This document shows, one piece after another, positions 7,977-15,920 of a stretch of DNA of 22,416 bases. Source of the DNA: UBA6168 sp964643005 (lineage in GTDB: Bacteria > Bacteroidota > Bacteroidia > Chitinophagales > Saprospiraceae); contig CAZXQI010000057.1 in the NCBI GenBank assembly GCA_964643005.1, forward strand, positions 1 to 22,416, given 5' to 3'. Each line of letters opens with the position of its first letter. Position 1 is the first letter of the stretch. The notes under the pieces are model-generated. The model searched no databases, was not told the DNA's origin, and saw only the letters and a list, made by a program, of their open reading frames with translations. The translations under genes and the position numbers were made by a program.

Positions 7977-8261
7977 TTACATGTTCTTCACTCCTTCCGG
8001 CACCTTGTAAAAGGTAGGATGGCGGTAAATCTTATCTTTGGCAGGTTCGAAAAAAGGATCGGAATCTTCCGGATCGGAAGCGACGACCTGACTGGATTCC
8101 ACGACCCAGATGCTGACGCCTTCATTGCGACGGGTATAGACGTCTCTGGCGTTTTCAATAGCCATTTGCGCATCTGCTGCGTGTAGGCTGCCTGCGTGTT
8201 TGTGGTTCAATCCATTTTTGCTGCGGATAAAAACTTCCCAAAGCGGCCAATTCTTTTTCAT
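7977..8261 (-). CDS. paaB: Phenylacetyl-CoA epoxidase subunit PaaB
   Basis: PaaB is the small non-catalytic subunit that bridges PaaA-PaaC heterodimers in the epoxidase. This 94-residue protein begins MKKNWPLWEVFIRSKNGLNH. It contains the typical HAADAQMAIENARDVYTRR and SIWVVESSQV blocks and ends near KIYRHPTFYKVPEG. Length (about 95) is exactly the family norm from the ATG at 8261; the frame extends further to 8318 but those residues are not family-like. It sits 67 bases after paaA and 43 before paaC, so the three are clearly one operon. Confidence 0.94.
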   Translation of the reverse strand: MKKNWPLWEVFIRSKNGLNHKHAGSLHAADAQMAIENARDVYTRRNEGVSIWVVESSQVVASDPEDSDPFFEPAKDKIYRHPTFYKVPEGVKNM

Positions 8262-8328
8262 TGTATTAAAATTTTGCAGGATGGCAGACCGGCTCCAAAA
8301 GCCGTTCGCCTTTCCCATTTTTAATCAA

Positions 8329-9291
8329 TTAAGCAGCTTCGGTTTTAGAAGCGGCGCCAATCTCTCTTTTTTCTTTTTTTTCTGCGTAAGCCATTGCAGC
8401 CTCCCGAACCCAGGCCCCCTCTTCGTAAGCCTTGATGCGGGCGTTCATGCGATCGCGATTGCAGGGTCCGTCGCCTTTGACGACTCTGAAAAATTCATCC
8501 CAGTTGATTTCGCCAAAGTCGTAATGCCCCCGCTCCTCGTTCCATTTCAAATCGGGGTCGGGAATCGTCACGCCTAAGTAATCAGCCTGCGGCACAGTGG
8601 CGTCAACAAACTGCTGTCGCAATTCGTCATTCGATTTGCGTTTGATCTTCCACTTCATGGACTGCGCCGTGTTGGGGGAATTGTTGTCCCTCGGGCCGAA
8701 CATCATCAGCGAAGGCCACCACCAGCGGTTGAGTGCATCCTGCACCATCGCTTTTTGAACCGGCGATCCGTGCGCCATCGTCACCAAAATCTCATAGCCC
8801 TGGCGTTGGTGAAAGCTTTCCTCTTTGCAAATCCGCACCATAGCGCGGGCATAGGGGCCGTAAGAAGTGCGGGTGAGCATGACCTGATTGGTAATAGCTG
8901 CGCCATCTACCAGCCAGCCGATAGCCCCCATATCCGCCCAGGTCAGGGTCGGATAGTTGAAAATGCTGGAGTATTTGGCTTTGCCGGTAAGGAGTTGCTG
9001 CACCATTTCGTCCCGCTCGATGCCGAGCGTCTCGGCGGCGCTGTAGAGGTAGAGGCCGTGGCCGGCTTCATCCTGGATTTTGGCCAGCAAAATGAGCTTG
9101 CGCATCAAAGAAGGAGCGCGCGTCACCCAGTTGCCTTCCGGCAACATGCCGACAATCTCGGAGTGCGCATGTTGAGAAATCTGGCGGATGAGGGTTTTGC
9201 GGTAGGCTTCGGGCATCCAGTCTTTAGGTTCGATTTTGAGCTCTTCGTCAATTTTTGCCTGGAAATGCTGCTCGAGATTTAATTCACTCAT
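8329..9291 (-). CDS. paaA: Phenylacetyl-CoA epoxidase catalytic subunit PaaA
   Basis: PaaA is the di-iron oxygenase subunit that epoxidises the ring of phenylacetyl-CoA. The 320-residue protein has the ferritin-like ligand set: E45 (HAHSEIVGM), a first ExxH at 75-78 (QDEAGHG) and a second ExxH at 158-161 (KEESFHQ). The substrate-domain blocks WWWPSLMMFGP and CNRDRMNARIKAYEEGAWV are also standard. It is the first gene of paaABC. A TACCTTTA box 46 bases upstream (9337-9344) could be a weak promoter element. No phenylacetate-CoA ligase, PaaG/Z/J/H or PaaR-type regulator is nearby, so the rest of the pathway and the PaaE reductase must be encoded elsewhere if the route works. Confidence 0.96.
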   Translation of the reverse strand: MSELNLEQHFQAKIDEELKIEPKDWMPEAYRKTLIRQISQHAHSEIVGMLPEGNWVTRAPSLMRKLILLAKIQDEAGHGLYLYSAAETLGIERDEMVQQLLTGKAKYSSIFNYPTLTWADMGAIGWLVDGAAITNQVMLTRTSYGPYARAMVRICKEESFHQRQGYEILVTMAHGSPVQKAMVQDALNRWWWPSLMMFGPRDNNSPNTAQSMKWKIKRKSNDELRQQFVDATVPQADYLGVTIPDPDLKWNEERGHYDFGEINWDEFFRVVKGDGPCNRDRMNARIKAYEEGAWVREAAMAYAEKKEKREIGAASKTEAA

Positions 9292-9336
9292 GATCTGATA
9301 GGTTCTGAAACGATTTGATATTTTCTAAAAGGCTCG

Positions 9337-9344
9337 TAAAGGTA
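9337..9344 (-). promoter_or_regulatory. Candidate -7-like box upstream of paaA
   Basis: The minus strand reads TACCTTTA, seven of eight positions of TAnnTTTG, 46 bases before the paaA ATG. There is no TTG at the expected spacing. Confidence 0.25.
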
Positions 9345-9476
9345 GCTATTTTTTATTTGGAATAATGCTGGCACAAAGGGACTTTTAAGCCAGAAGCTTT
9401 TCCTGATTTTGATTTTTTAAAAGAATGAGTATTGGTTGGGAGAGTTTTATAAACAGCGCCTTCATGGCTTTTCGCT

Positions 9477-10004
9477 TTAGTTAGAACCAGTAATGTCTAA
9501 GTCTGAATTTTTGTAATAACCCACATCCATATCCTTTTTCCATTTTACAAAATAGGTAATCTGCCCCACGTGATAAGAGAAATGTTCCACTACGTGAACC
9601 AGAATGCTAAGGCCGTTTTCCCGGAAGCCCTGCACGCTGTATTCGGAGAGGATATCTTCCGGCGCGAGTTGAGCGAGAACCTGATCGGCTTCCGACAAAA
9701 CCTCTTCTAATCGCCGCAGCAATTCGCCTGCCGGCATCGGCTCGCGCTCATCAAACTCCCGCTGCCGCTGCCGCGTATCGGGACGCCGACCCAGCGTCGA
9801 GACGAGCCACTGGCCGACGTTGCCGCACAGGTGCAGAACCAGATTGCCTACTGCATTGCTGTGCTCGTTGGGGCGCAACCAGATGTCCTTTTCTTCCAGC
9901 TCCGAAAGACATTTTCTAATGCGGGGCAATCCCTCCTCCAACAATCTGCGGCGGACTTCTCTGACTAAGAAATCACAAAAAATCTTATCTCTTTCCATGA
10001 TCAT
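9477..10004 (-). CDS. DinB/DUF1572-like four-helix metal-binding protein
   Basis: This DinB-superfamily protein of about 175 residues (four-helix bundle) belongs to a group in which three His residues usually bind a metal. Numbering from the ATG at 10004, the first His is in GNLVLHLCGNV (H58), and HVVEHFSYHVGQI supplies the closing pair (H141 and H145). RPNEHSNAVGN before the first His is typical of the DUF1572 branch. The start is uncertain: ATGs in frame lie at 10019, 10004 and 9998. I chose 10004 because six A bases directly precede it, as for other genes here. Members include thiol S-transferase-like enzymes, but the substrate cannot be assigned. It is separated from paaA by 185 bases and is probably its own unit. 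Confidence 0.85.
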   Translation of the reverse strand: MIMERDKIFCDFLVREVRRRLLEEGLPRIRKCLSELEEKDIWLRPNEHSNAVGNLVLHLCGNVGQWLVSTLGRRPDTRQRQREFDEREPMPAGELLRRLEEVLSEADQVLAQLAPEDILSEYSVQGFRENGLSILVHVVEHFSYHVGQITYFVKWKKDMDVGYYKNSDLDITGSN

Positions 10005-10059
10005 TTTTTTCAAAATCAAAAAACAGGGTAATTTAAATTACAAATCTCTTACTATGTAT

Positions 10060-10067
10060 TACCTTTC
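10060..10067 (+). promoter_or_regulatory. Candidate -7-like box upstream of the DUF6438 gene
   Basis: This reads TACCTTTC, seven of eight positions of TAnnTTTG, 70 bases before the ATG at 10137. No clear -33 element is present. Confidence 0.25.
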
Positions 10068-10136
10068 GGCCACAAATTATCCCGCCCGACGTATATAATT
10101 ACCTGGAGTTTTATTTTTTCACTAAAAAGTTCTGCG

Positions 10137-10583
10137 ATGAAAAACTTATTTGCCCTTTTCGCCCTCGCATTGCTAGCGGTAGCCTGCGAACCCTACAAGT
10201 ACAATGAGTCTTCCACCATTACGATGAAAAAAGACCCCTGCTACGGTACCTGCCCTGTTTACACTTTCAAAGTTGATGGAAAAGGAAATGCAAAATTTCA
10301 TGGCGAATCCTTTGTCACCAAAGAAGGCGCCTGGACCCGCCATTTAAGTCCAGTAGCGACCAACTCGCTTTTTGATAGTTTTATCGCTGGTAATTTTGCA
10401 GATTTTGCAGACAATTACAGCGACCCGTATATAACAGACCTCCCCACCACCTGGTTAACTTTCATCCACGGTTCGACCAACAAAACAGTCAAAGATTATT
10501 TTGGCGCTCCTGACGCTTTGAAGGAGTTGGAGTCCTTAGTTGAGGCCATCTCGGAGACCGATGAAGGTTGGGTTAGTGAATAA
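10137..10583 (+). CDS. DUF6438 family lipoprotein
   Basis: This 148-residue predicted lipoprotein has a signal peptide of 16 residues ending in LAVAC, with Cys17 as the lipidation site. The mature part opens with the DUF6438 hallmark KKDPCYGTCPVYTFKVDGKG (C35 and C39 could form a disulfide or bind a ligand), followed by short beta strands. The family is known mainly from Bacteroidetes and has no assigned function. It is transcribed alone, with a strong terminator 39 bases after the stop. The neighbouring genes (DinB-like and the DUF4159/barrel pair) run on the other strand. Confidence 0.87.
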   Translation: MKNLFALFALALLAVACEPYKYNESSTITMKKDPCYGTCPVYTFKVDGKGNAKFHGESFVTKEGAWTRHLSPVATNSLFDSFIAGNFADFADNYSDPYITDLPTTWLTFIHGSTNKTVKDYFGAPDALKELESLVEAISETDEGWVSE

Positions 10584-10621
10584 CAACACGCGCCCCGGGA
10601 CTTTATGCTCACACACACAAA

Positions 10622-10644
10622 GCGCTCTTCGGAGCGCCATTTTT
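10622..10644 (+). terminator. Rho-independent terminator with UUCG tetraloop
   Basis: GCGCTC (10622-10627) and GAGCGC (10632-10637) form a perfect stem closed by a C(TTCG)G tetraloop, followed by CATTTTTG. It ends the DUF6438 transcript. The convergent barrel gene may also use the hairpin from the other side, though there the T run is weak. Confidence 0.85.
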
Positions 10645-10704
10645 GTTTGTATCAAACCCAATTTACTTTTCTGTGAAAATCATTATTAGGCAGGCAGCGA
10701 GCGG

Positions 10705-11388
10705 TTACTTTCCTATACCTAAGAAATAGACCACTCCCGCATTGATTACTTTATGGTACTGGCCGGTGGTTTTGGTGTCGCCCAGGCAATAAGGCCGGAC
10801 GCTTTTTAGAGAGCGGGAATAATTCACGCCCAGGCCTATTCTTTTCTTTATGATAAAATAGCCCCCCACTACCAGGCTGAGATCCATTCCCGACAGCTCG
10901 TTTGTCAGGCAGGAGGGCGGGTCTTTTACTGTCGCGGTGATGGTAGGCTCGTATTTCAAATGGGAGCGAACGGGGAAGCCGGGCATCAGACCGGCTCTGA
11001 CCATGAGTCGGTCTTTGTCGTGGAGGTTCAGCAATAAAGGTACCTCTACGTAGTCGGCGGAATAGCTGAAGCGACCTGCCTCGCCGCCGGCAAATTTGTA
11101 ATAAGAAGTGCGGCTGCCCCGCTTAGAGTAGTAGAACTCGAGCCCCGTTGACAGCCACCTTTTTTTTATAAAAAAAAATGCGCCAATCCCCGCCCGATAA
11201 CCCAGGTAATCGTATCCTGCAGGTCCGTCGCCATCTATCTGAGCCAGAACGGGGCCGGCAGAAATAATTCCTTTGAACAGACCGGTATTTCCTCCTTCCT
11301 GACCAGACAGGAGCGTGGCGGCAAGCAATAGCAGCAAAACTGCGCTCAGTCTCCGTCCGGTATTTTTATTCTTCTGGTAAAAATTCAT
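10705..11388 (-). CDS. PorT-like outer-membrane beta-barrel protein
   Basis: This 227-residue predicted outer-membrane protein carries a signal peptide of about 29 residues (LLLLLAATLLSG-Q). Alternating hydrophobic strands such as GYRAGIGAFFFIKKRWLSTG, DYVEVPLLLNLH and MVRAGLMPGF are typical of the Bacteroidetes OMP_b-brl_2/PorT-like barrel. Two Cys (in PPSCL and RPYCL) may form a disulfide. The last strand ends in YFLGIGK rather than the common C-terminal aromatic. Its ATG overlaps the DUF4159 stop codon as ATGA, so translation of the two is probably coupled. The cargo or role is unknown. Confidence 0.82.
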   Translation of the reverse strand: MNFYQKNKNTGRRLSAVLLLLLAATLLSGQEGGNTGLFKGIISAGPVLAQIDGDGPAGYDYLGYRAGIGAFFFIKKRWLSTGLEFYYSKRGSRTSYYKFAGGEAGRFSYSADYVEVPLLLNLHDKDRLMVRAGLMPGFPVRSHLKYEPTITATVKDPPSCLTNELSGMDLSLVVGGYFIIKKRIGLGVNYSRSLKSVRPYCLGDTKTTGQYHKVINAGVVYFLGIGK

Positions 11389-12062
11389 TGTTGAAATGCG
11401 AATTGAAGGATGTTGGCGCCCATTCTCAGAGCTGCCTGCCGTTTCTCTTCGGGGTCTTTATGCACGTCGTGGGACTCCCAGCCGTCAGTGATATTGCTTT
11501 CGTACAAATACATGCAGACGATGCGGTCTTCGTGGAAAAGAGCAAAAGCCTGTGGCGGCTTGCCGTCGTGCTCGTGAATCTTGGGCAATCCATTTTTAAA
11601 CTCAAAGGGACTTTGAAAAACGGGGTGCCCAAATGGCAATTCGATAAACTCCTGCTCGGGGAAAACCTTTTTCATGGCCGGTCGAATGTAGGGCTCCATG
11701 CCGTAGTCGTCGTCAATGAGCAGGAAACCGCCGCCCGTGAGGTAATTCCGCAGGTTCTCCGCCTCCTGGTCTGAAAAGACTACGTTCCCATGACCGGTCA
11801 TAATGAGGAAAGGATAGTTGAACAACTCTGCGCTGCCTACTTCGACGGTGGCATAATCGGGTTCGATATTGGTTCCTAATTTTTCATTGCAAAAGCGGGC
11901 AAAGTTCTGTAGAGCGTCCACCACCGAGTACCAGTCGCCGCCGCCGCTATACTTGACGAGCGCCAGTTTCAATCCGGGAGCGGGAGCCCGATCCGGCAAA
12001 TTTGCAGCCAGTAGAAAAAAGCTAAATATGGCTGTTCCTAAAAACACTTTTTTCAAATTCAT
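11385..12062 (-). CDS. DUF4159 family exported protein
   Basis: This 225-residue protein has an N-terminal hydrophobic signal or anchor (about 5-20, KKVFLGTAIFSFFLLAA) and one DUF4159 domain. The core resembles glutamine-amidotransferase/ThuA-type folds: YPFLIMTGHG at 83-92, LRNYLTGGGFLLIDDD at 104-119, LPFGHPVF at 142-149 and a closing ALRMGANIL. No catalytic Cys of a true amidotransferase is seen in the expected strand-loop, so this is probably a binding domain. The gene overlaps the downstream barrel gene by 4 bases. A shared envelope role is likely from this coupling and from both proteins being exported, but it is not established. Confidence 0.87.
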   Translation of the reverse strand: MNLKKVFLGTAIFSFFLLAANLPDRAPAPGLKLALVKYSGGGDWYSVVDALQNFARFCNEKLGTNIEPDYATVEVGSAELFNYPFLIMTGHGNVVFSDQEAENLRNYLTGGGFLLIDDDYGMEPYIRPAMKKVFPEQEFIELPFGHPVFQSPFEFKNGLPKIHEHDGKPPQAFALFHEDRIVCMYLYESNITDGWESHDVHKDPEEKRQAALRMGANILQFAFQQ

Positions 12063-12694
12063 GCAATTGAGTCTTTATGAGTTTCTGCAACCTTTAGCGC
12101 AGTGCCGACGTAATGGCCTGAGATTTAATCCTTTAGAAATAAACCTATCGCAGCGCCGCGATTTTTCCATGACCAAACGCCCTGGTAGCAACCAGTAACA
12201 ACGCTTTTTGAAGAAATTAATGCTGTGGCGAATAAAATATCGTCCCCTTAATTCGCCGCTCAAAAAATCAAGGGGCAAAATTGAGAAAATAAGTCCGAAA
12301 CAGAATTTCCGATATCCAGTTTAAAAAAGGCAGGAGCAAAAAACTAAAAAGGAGCGGCCTAAGCCTTTGAAAATCAGGCCTTGACTCGCTTTGATTTTAA
12401 TTCTGTCCGGCGCGAAAGGAGGTTTTTTCTTCAATAAATATAGTCAGGCCAAGCGGTCAATCCTGGGTCAAAGCGATAAAGAGCGCCTATTAAAGAATAG
12501 GAATATTCAGAAATTAGGAGCAGTTTTTAGACTTTTGCCCGCTTTGAAAAATTTGATTTAAAATAAACAGGCGGTCAGGGTAAATGGGAAAGGAGGAAGG
12601 AATCTCTTCCTTCATACATATTTCAAAGCCTCTACGTTGGAGACAAATTGAACTTTCTGGACGTCCCTGAGCCGCAGTAAAAAAACTTAGTTTC
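12063..12694. other. Long intergenic region upstream of the saccharopine-dehydrogenase-like gene
   Basis: These 632 bases lie between divergent genes and hold no ORF I would defend; the short frames present have no recognisable composition or start context. I see a CCCCTT/AAGGGG inverted repeat at 12244-12249 and 12270-12275. A perfect 7-bp hairpin GAAGGAA-TCTC-TTCCTTC lies at 12596-12613, 82 bases before the next ATG, and may be in the mRNA leader. No consensus TAnnTTTG box with a -33 TTG stood out. The length leaves room for a small RNA or a degraded gene. Confidence 0.5.
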
Positions 12695-13837
12695 ATGGAA
12701 AAACAGCATCGCATTGTTATTGCGGGCGCCGGCGGGATAGCAGAAGCGGCAGCTCTGATTTTGGCCGAATGGTCTCGCGTCGCCCCCAAATTATTCGTTG
12801 GAGACCTCTATCCTGAAAAAGCTCAAAAAGTAGCCCGCTGGGTAGAGGAAGGCGCCAGCCGCCCCTGTAGCGTTACTCCTTACCACCTGCCTTTAGAAGG
12901 GGTGACGGAAGAAATGAAAAGCGTTTTCTCCGAAGGCGATATTTTGCTGGACTGCCTCCCCGGCGGCGCCGCTCCCCGCATGGCGCAGTTTGCCAAAGAT
13001 TTTGGCATGCACTACGCCAACCTGACGGAATACGTCGCCTCTACCAATAAAATTATGGAATTGGCCAAAGACGCTAAGACGGGATTTGCCCTTCAGTCGG
13101 GTCTGGCGCCCGGATATATAGACGTGCTCGCTCACGGCCTGTTCTTAGACTTTTGCAGGGACTTTGGCGTAGAAAAAGCGGATAAGCTCGAATTCAAAGT
13201 CGGCGCTCTGACTGACCATGCCATCGCACCACACTTCTACGGATTCACCTGGAGCCCCATTGGCGTAGCCACCGAGTACCTGGAAGACGCCATCGTCGTC
13301 CGGGACTACAAAAAAACGCTCGTGCCTTCTCTTTCCGATACGGGCAGCCTCATCATTGACGGCATCGCCTACGAAGACAACCTCACATCGGGAGGCGCCG
13401 CCGACCTGCCGGACGCTCTGGCGGGGAAAGTCAAAAACCTCGATTATAAAACCCTGCGCTCCCCGGGTCATTACAGTTGGGTCAAACAGCAAATTGAAGG
13501 GCGCCCGGACAAGAAGGATCGCATCGCCTACCTCCAAAAAATAATGGAAGAGCATATCCCGCACATCGAAGACGACCGTATCCTGCTGTACGCTGCGGTA
13601 GAAGGGAAGGATAGGGGAGGCGTCCTCAGGCGGCGGGAGTTTTCCAGATTAATCAAACCGCAAAAAGTCGGCAGATACACCCTGCGAGCCATTCAGACCA
13701 CGACGGCTTCTGCCATGCTACAGGCGGCCATGTATGCGTTGGAAAGCGGAAAGCAGGGCTTGATTTTGCAAAGCCATATTGATCCGAAACCTTTCCTGAA
13801 TGGCGACTTCGTTTCAAGGGTGTACGGAAAGGTATAA
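12695..13837 (+). CDS. Saccharopine dehydrogenase family protein
   Basis: This 380-residue cytoplasmic oxidoreductase starts with an NAD(P)-binding Rossmann motif (RIVIAGAGGIAEAAA, glycines at 11, 13 and 14). It continues into the saccharopine dehydrogenase C-terminal domain (LQSGLAPGYIDVLAHGL, TDHAIAPHFYGFTWSPIG, TASAMLQAAMYALESGK). Family members interconvert saccharopine with lysine or glutamate plus semialdehyde, or make related opine-type products such as carboxynorspermidine. The substrate cannot be chosen from sequence alone, and no lysine-pathway partner lies nearby. It is monocistronic: a 632-base gap precedes it and a strong terminator follows 19 bases after the stop. Confidence 0.88.
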   Translation: MEKQHRIVIAGAGGIAEAAALILAEWSRVAPKLFVGDLYPEKAQKVARWVEEGASRPCSVTPYHLPLEGVTEEMKSVFSEGDILLDCLPGGAAPRMAQFAKDFGMHYANLTEYVASTNKIMELAKDAKTGFALQSGLAPGYIDVLAHGLFLDFCRDFGVEKADKLEFKVGALTDHAIAPHFYGFTWSPIGVATEYLEDAIVVRDYKKTLVPSLSDTGSLIIDGIAYEDNLTSGGAADLPDALAGKVKNLDYKTLRSPGHYSWVKQQIEGRPDKKDRIAYLQKIMEEHIPHIEDDRILLYAAVEGKDRGGVLRRREFSRLIKPQKVGRYTLRAIQTTTASAMLQAAMYALESGKQGLILQSHIDPKPFLNGDFVSRVYGKV

Positions 13838-13856
13838 GCGCTTTACTCTACCTGGC

Positions 13857-13893
13857 AAAAAAGCCGCAAACAGCTTCCTGTCGCGGCTTTTTT
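13857..13893 (+). terminator. Rho-independent terminator after the saccharopine-dehydrogenase-like gene
   Basis: The arms 13857-13867 (six A then GCCGC) and 13883-13893 (GCGGC then six T) form a perfect 11-bp stem with a 15-base loop, ending in a long T tract. It is structurally bidirectional. Confidence 0.9.
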
Positions 13894-13990
13894 ATTTTTT
13901 CCTGGCTAGCCCGCTTCCACAAAAGCAAAAATTTAAGACGGTGATACATAGTGCTTTACAATTGAAGTTTCTGTAATTTTCCGACACAGA

Positions 13991-14030
13991 CTGGACAAGT
14001 CAGGAGGATTTGTTCGGCTCCTCTGTCCAG
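13991..14030. repeat. Stepped hairpin in intergenic DNA
   Basis: CTGGACA (13991-13997) pairs perfectly with TGTCCAG (14024-14030). Inside it AGGAG (14002-14006) pairs with CTCCT (14018-14022). The internal loop is AGTC against a single C, and the apical loop is 11 bases. Neither side has a T run, so it is not an ordinary terminator. Confidence 0.6.
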
Positions 14031-14192
14031 AAATTCAATCCTGCGGCAGAGATCAGTTTTCTTCTCCCGCTCGTCAAAAAGACATTTGGCAAATCATGGA
14101 AATAAATCTCGTGTATTCCCTTTCAGACTAGAGCCTGTTTCTTCCTGGCTGTTATTTTAAAAGAAAGAAAAAATACAAAATAGCGACTAGTC

Positions 14193-15461
14193 TCAGGCTT
14201 CCGCCCGCTGTTCCCATATCCCCTCCGTTTTGGAAAAATAAATCACTACCCCTATCGAAATGAGGAAATAGGCGATCAGCAGATAAAAAGCTGCCGGCAA
14301 AATAGAATTAAGTCCAAACCAGTCGCCGCCCTGCGCAGCAATCAGGGCAAACCCGAAAGCTACCCGTAGCGCCTCTGTCAGCGCGGCCCATCTGGACTTA
14401 TCCATCAGGGTCGTGTAGCTAAAAACGCTGATGAAAAGAAAGGCGCCGTACCACATCATGCCGGGCAGCCCGATGTCGGCAATGCGGTTAAAGAGGTAAA
14501 ACATGAGCAGCATTGTCACGGTCAGTTGCAGCCAGGACCATAGCAGGAGCGGTTGGGAGGGATAGGTATCGTATTTTTCAAAACTGGAAAGGTCGCTCAC
14601 GGAAGCTATCGGATAGCGGTCTTTCACATCCCCGGGACGCCAGCCAGTGGGCATGAACCAAATGCGCAGCTTGTCCCACAGATTGCGGGTGCGCCAGGCG
14701 TCTTTTACCAAAATCCACAAATGCTGGAAGTTGATGATGATGGGGTTCCAGGTGTGCGCCGGTCTGGTGACGCCATATACCGGCGGTATCTCGTCCAGTT
14801 CGGGCTGGAAGGTGCCGAACAATTTATCCCAGATGATGAGAATCTGGCTGTAGTTTTTGTCAATGTACTCGGGGTTCATGGCGTGGTGTACCCGATGATG
14901 CGAGGGCGTGACGAGGAAGCTTTCCAAAAAACCCAGCTTCCCAATCACCCGGGTATGGTACCAAAATTGGAAAAACAAATGAACCGGCGCCACCACTGCA
15001 AAGACCTCTGTCGGCACGCCCACTAAGGCCGCAGGCAGCATGAGAAAGACGACGTAGGAAAAGACCTCCGAAACGCTCTGCCGCAATGCGCAGGAAAGAT
15101 TGAACTCCTCGCTGCTGTGGTGAATGACATGGCGATTCCAAAGGAAATTGATTTCGTGCTCCAGGCGGTGCATCCAGTAGCCTGCGAAGTCTTTGACCAC
15201 AAAGGCAATCAGGTAAACCGCCCAGACCGCTTTGATTTCAAAAATGGCTAAGTGCTTCACCATCCATGAGTAACTCACGATGGCGACGCTGAGACCGAGC
15301 ACGCTCTTGACGACATTCGTCACCCCGCTGCTCAGGCTGGAAATGGCGTCCGCTCCCCGATTCACCTGCATCCCCTTCCGCTTCGCTATTAGGGCTTCAA
15401 GTGCGATGAGCAACACAAAAACGGGAACAGCAATATTTAAGGCCTGTGCATAAGATTCCAT
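14193..15461 (-). CDS. Fatty acid hydroxylase superfamily membrane protein, alkylglycerol monooxygenase-like
   Basis: This is a 422-residue polytopic membrane enzyme of the sterol desaturase/fatty acid hydroxylase superfamily with its histidine-box di-metal centre. H98 and H102 lie in HRLEHE, H111, H114 and H115 in RHVIHHSSEEFN, and H188, H189, H192 and H193 in SHHRVHH. H161 and H169 may also contribute. The blocks SSEEFNLSCALRQS and YSQILIIWDKLFGTF closely resemble alkylglycerol monooxygenase (AGMO/TMEM195), which cleaves ether lipids with tetrahydrobiopterin. The C-terminal third adds about four more membrane segments (about 300-410), also AGMO-like. The substrate in this organism is an inference. 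It is divergent from transketolase with a 459-base gap. Confidence 0.87.
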   Translation of the reverse strand: MESYAQALNIAVPVFVLLIALEALIAKRKGMQVNRGADAISSLSSGVTNVVKSVLGLSVAIVSYSWMVKHLAIFEIKAVWAVYLIAFVVKDFAGYWMHRLEHEINFLWNRHVIHHSSEEFNLSCALRQSVSEVFSYVVFLMLPAALVGVPTEVFAVVAPVHLFFQFWYHTRVIGKLGFLESFLVTPSHHRVHHAMNPEYIDKNYSQILIIWDKLFGTFQPELDEIPPVYGVTRPAHTWNPIIINFQHLWILVKDAWRTRNLWDKLRIWFMPTGWRPGDVKDRYPIASVSDLSSFEKYDTYPSQPLLLWSWLQLTVTMLLMFYLFNRIADIGLPGMMWYGAFLFISVFSYTTLMDKSRWAALTEALRVAFGFALIAAQGGDWFGLNSILPAAFYLLIAYFLISIGVVIYFSKTEGIWEQRAEA

Positions 15462-15920
15462 GATTCATTTTTTTTGTGAAAAAATAAGGCGTCTCCCCGT
15501 CCATTTTTTATTTAAAAAAAATAGGGCGCGCTATAATATGTATTGCAGGGAAAGCATCGCTTCAACACCGTTGGTCGTCTCAGGTAAAAGAAGCTTCGCG
15601 CACTAAGGCAAAATATCCGCCACCCTGTCATTTCCCCTCCTCTACTCAACCTCAGCCTCAAAATCCTTGTTCCAAAGCCATGATACGATGAACCGCAAAA
15701 AAGCCGGTTCAATTTGCCGCTCTCATTGGCCGGGCGAAACTTCACAAAAATAGCATTTCTTGCTTTCTTTGCGGCAAGGCTTCGGACAATCAAAAGTCTC
15801 CGGACAAAGCGACGAAACAAGGAGCGGCTTACAGCAAAAAAACGTACGGCTTAAGCCCGTTTTCAAGCTTTGCTCTGCGGACACTCAAATAAATTCTACC
15901 AATTAATTTTACCAACAAAA
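15462..15920. other. Divergent intergenic region, desaturase and transketolase
   Basis: These 459 bases should hold the promoters of two divergent genes. The desaturase side is AT-rich with an A run directly before its start. A 10-bp palindrome GGCTTAAGCC lies at 15848-15857, 63 bases before the transketolase ATG. A minus-strand frame of 102 codons (15512-15820) is Arg/Leu/Phe-rich with no recognisable domain, and I do not call it a gene. No exact TAnnTTTG box was found. Confidence 0.5.

Larger units (their letters stand above)
13838..14192. other. Intergenic region between convergent genes
   Basis: These 355 bases hold the terminator at 13857-13893 and the two-step hairpin at 13991-14030. 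I see no coding frame. No clear terminator for the minus-strand gene ending at 14193 was found. Confidence 0.5.

Noticed and set aside
9583..9600. parS-like sequence TGTTCCAC-TAC-GTGAACC
   Set aside because: The halves are spaced by three extra bases and the second half has mismatches. The bases encode the conserved His motif of the DinB-like protein, so the likeness is explained by coding.
12075..12278. 67-codon minus-strand frame upstream of the DUF4159 gene
   Set aside because: It has no recognisable features, an atypical composition and no supporting context.
15512..15820. 102-codon minus-strand frame upstream of transketolase
   Set aside because: It has an Arg/Leu/Phe-rich composition with no domain and no family resemblance. 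It lies in a divergent promoter region, so it is probably chance.
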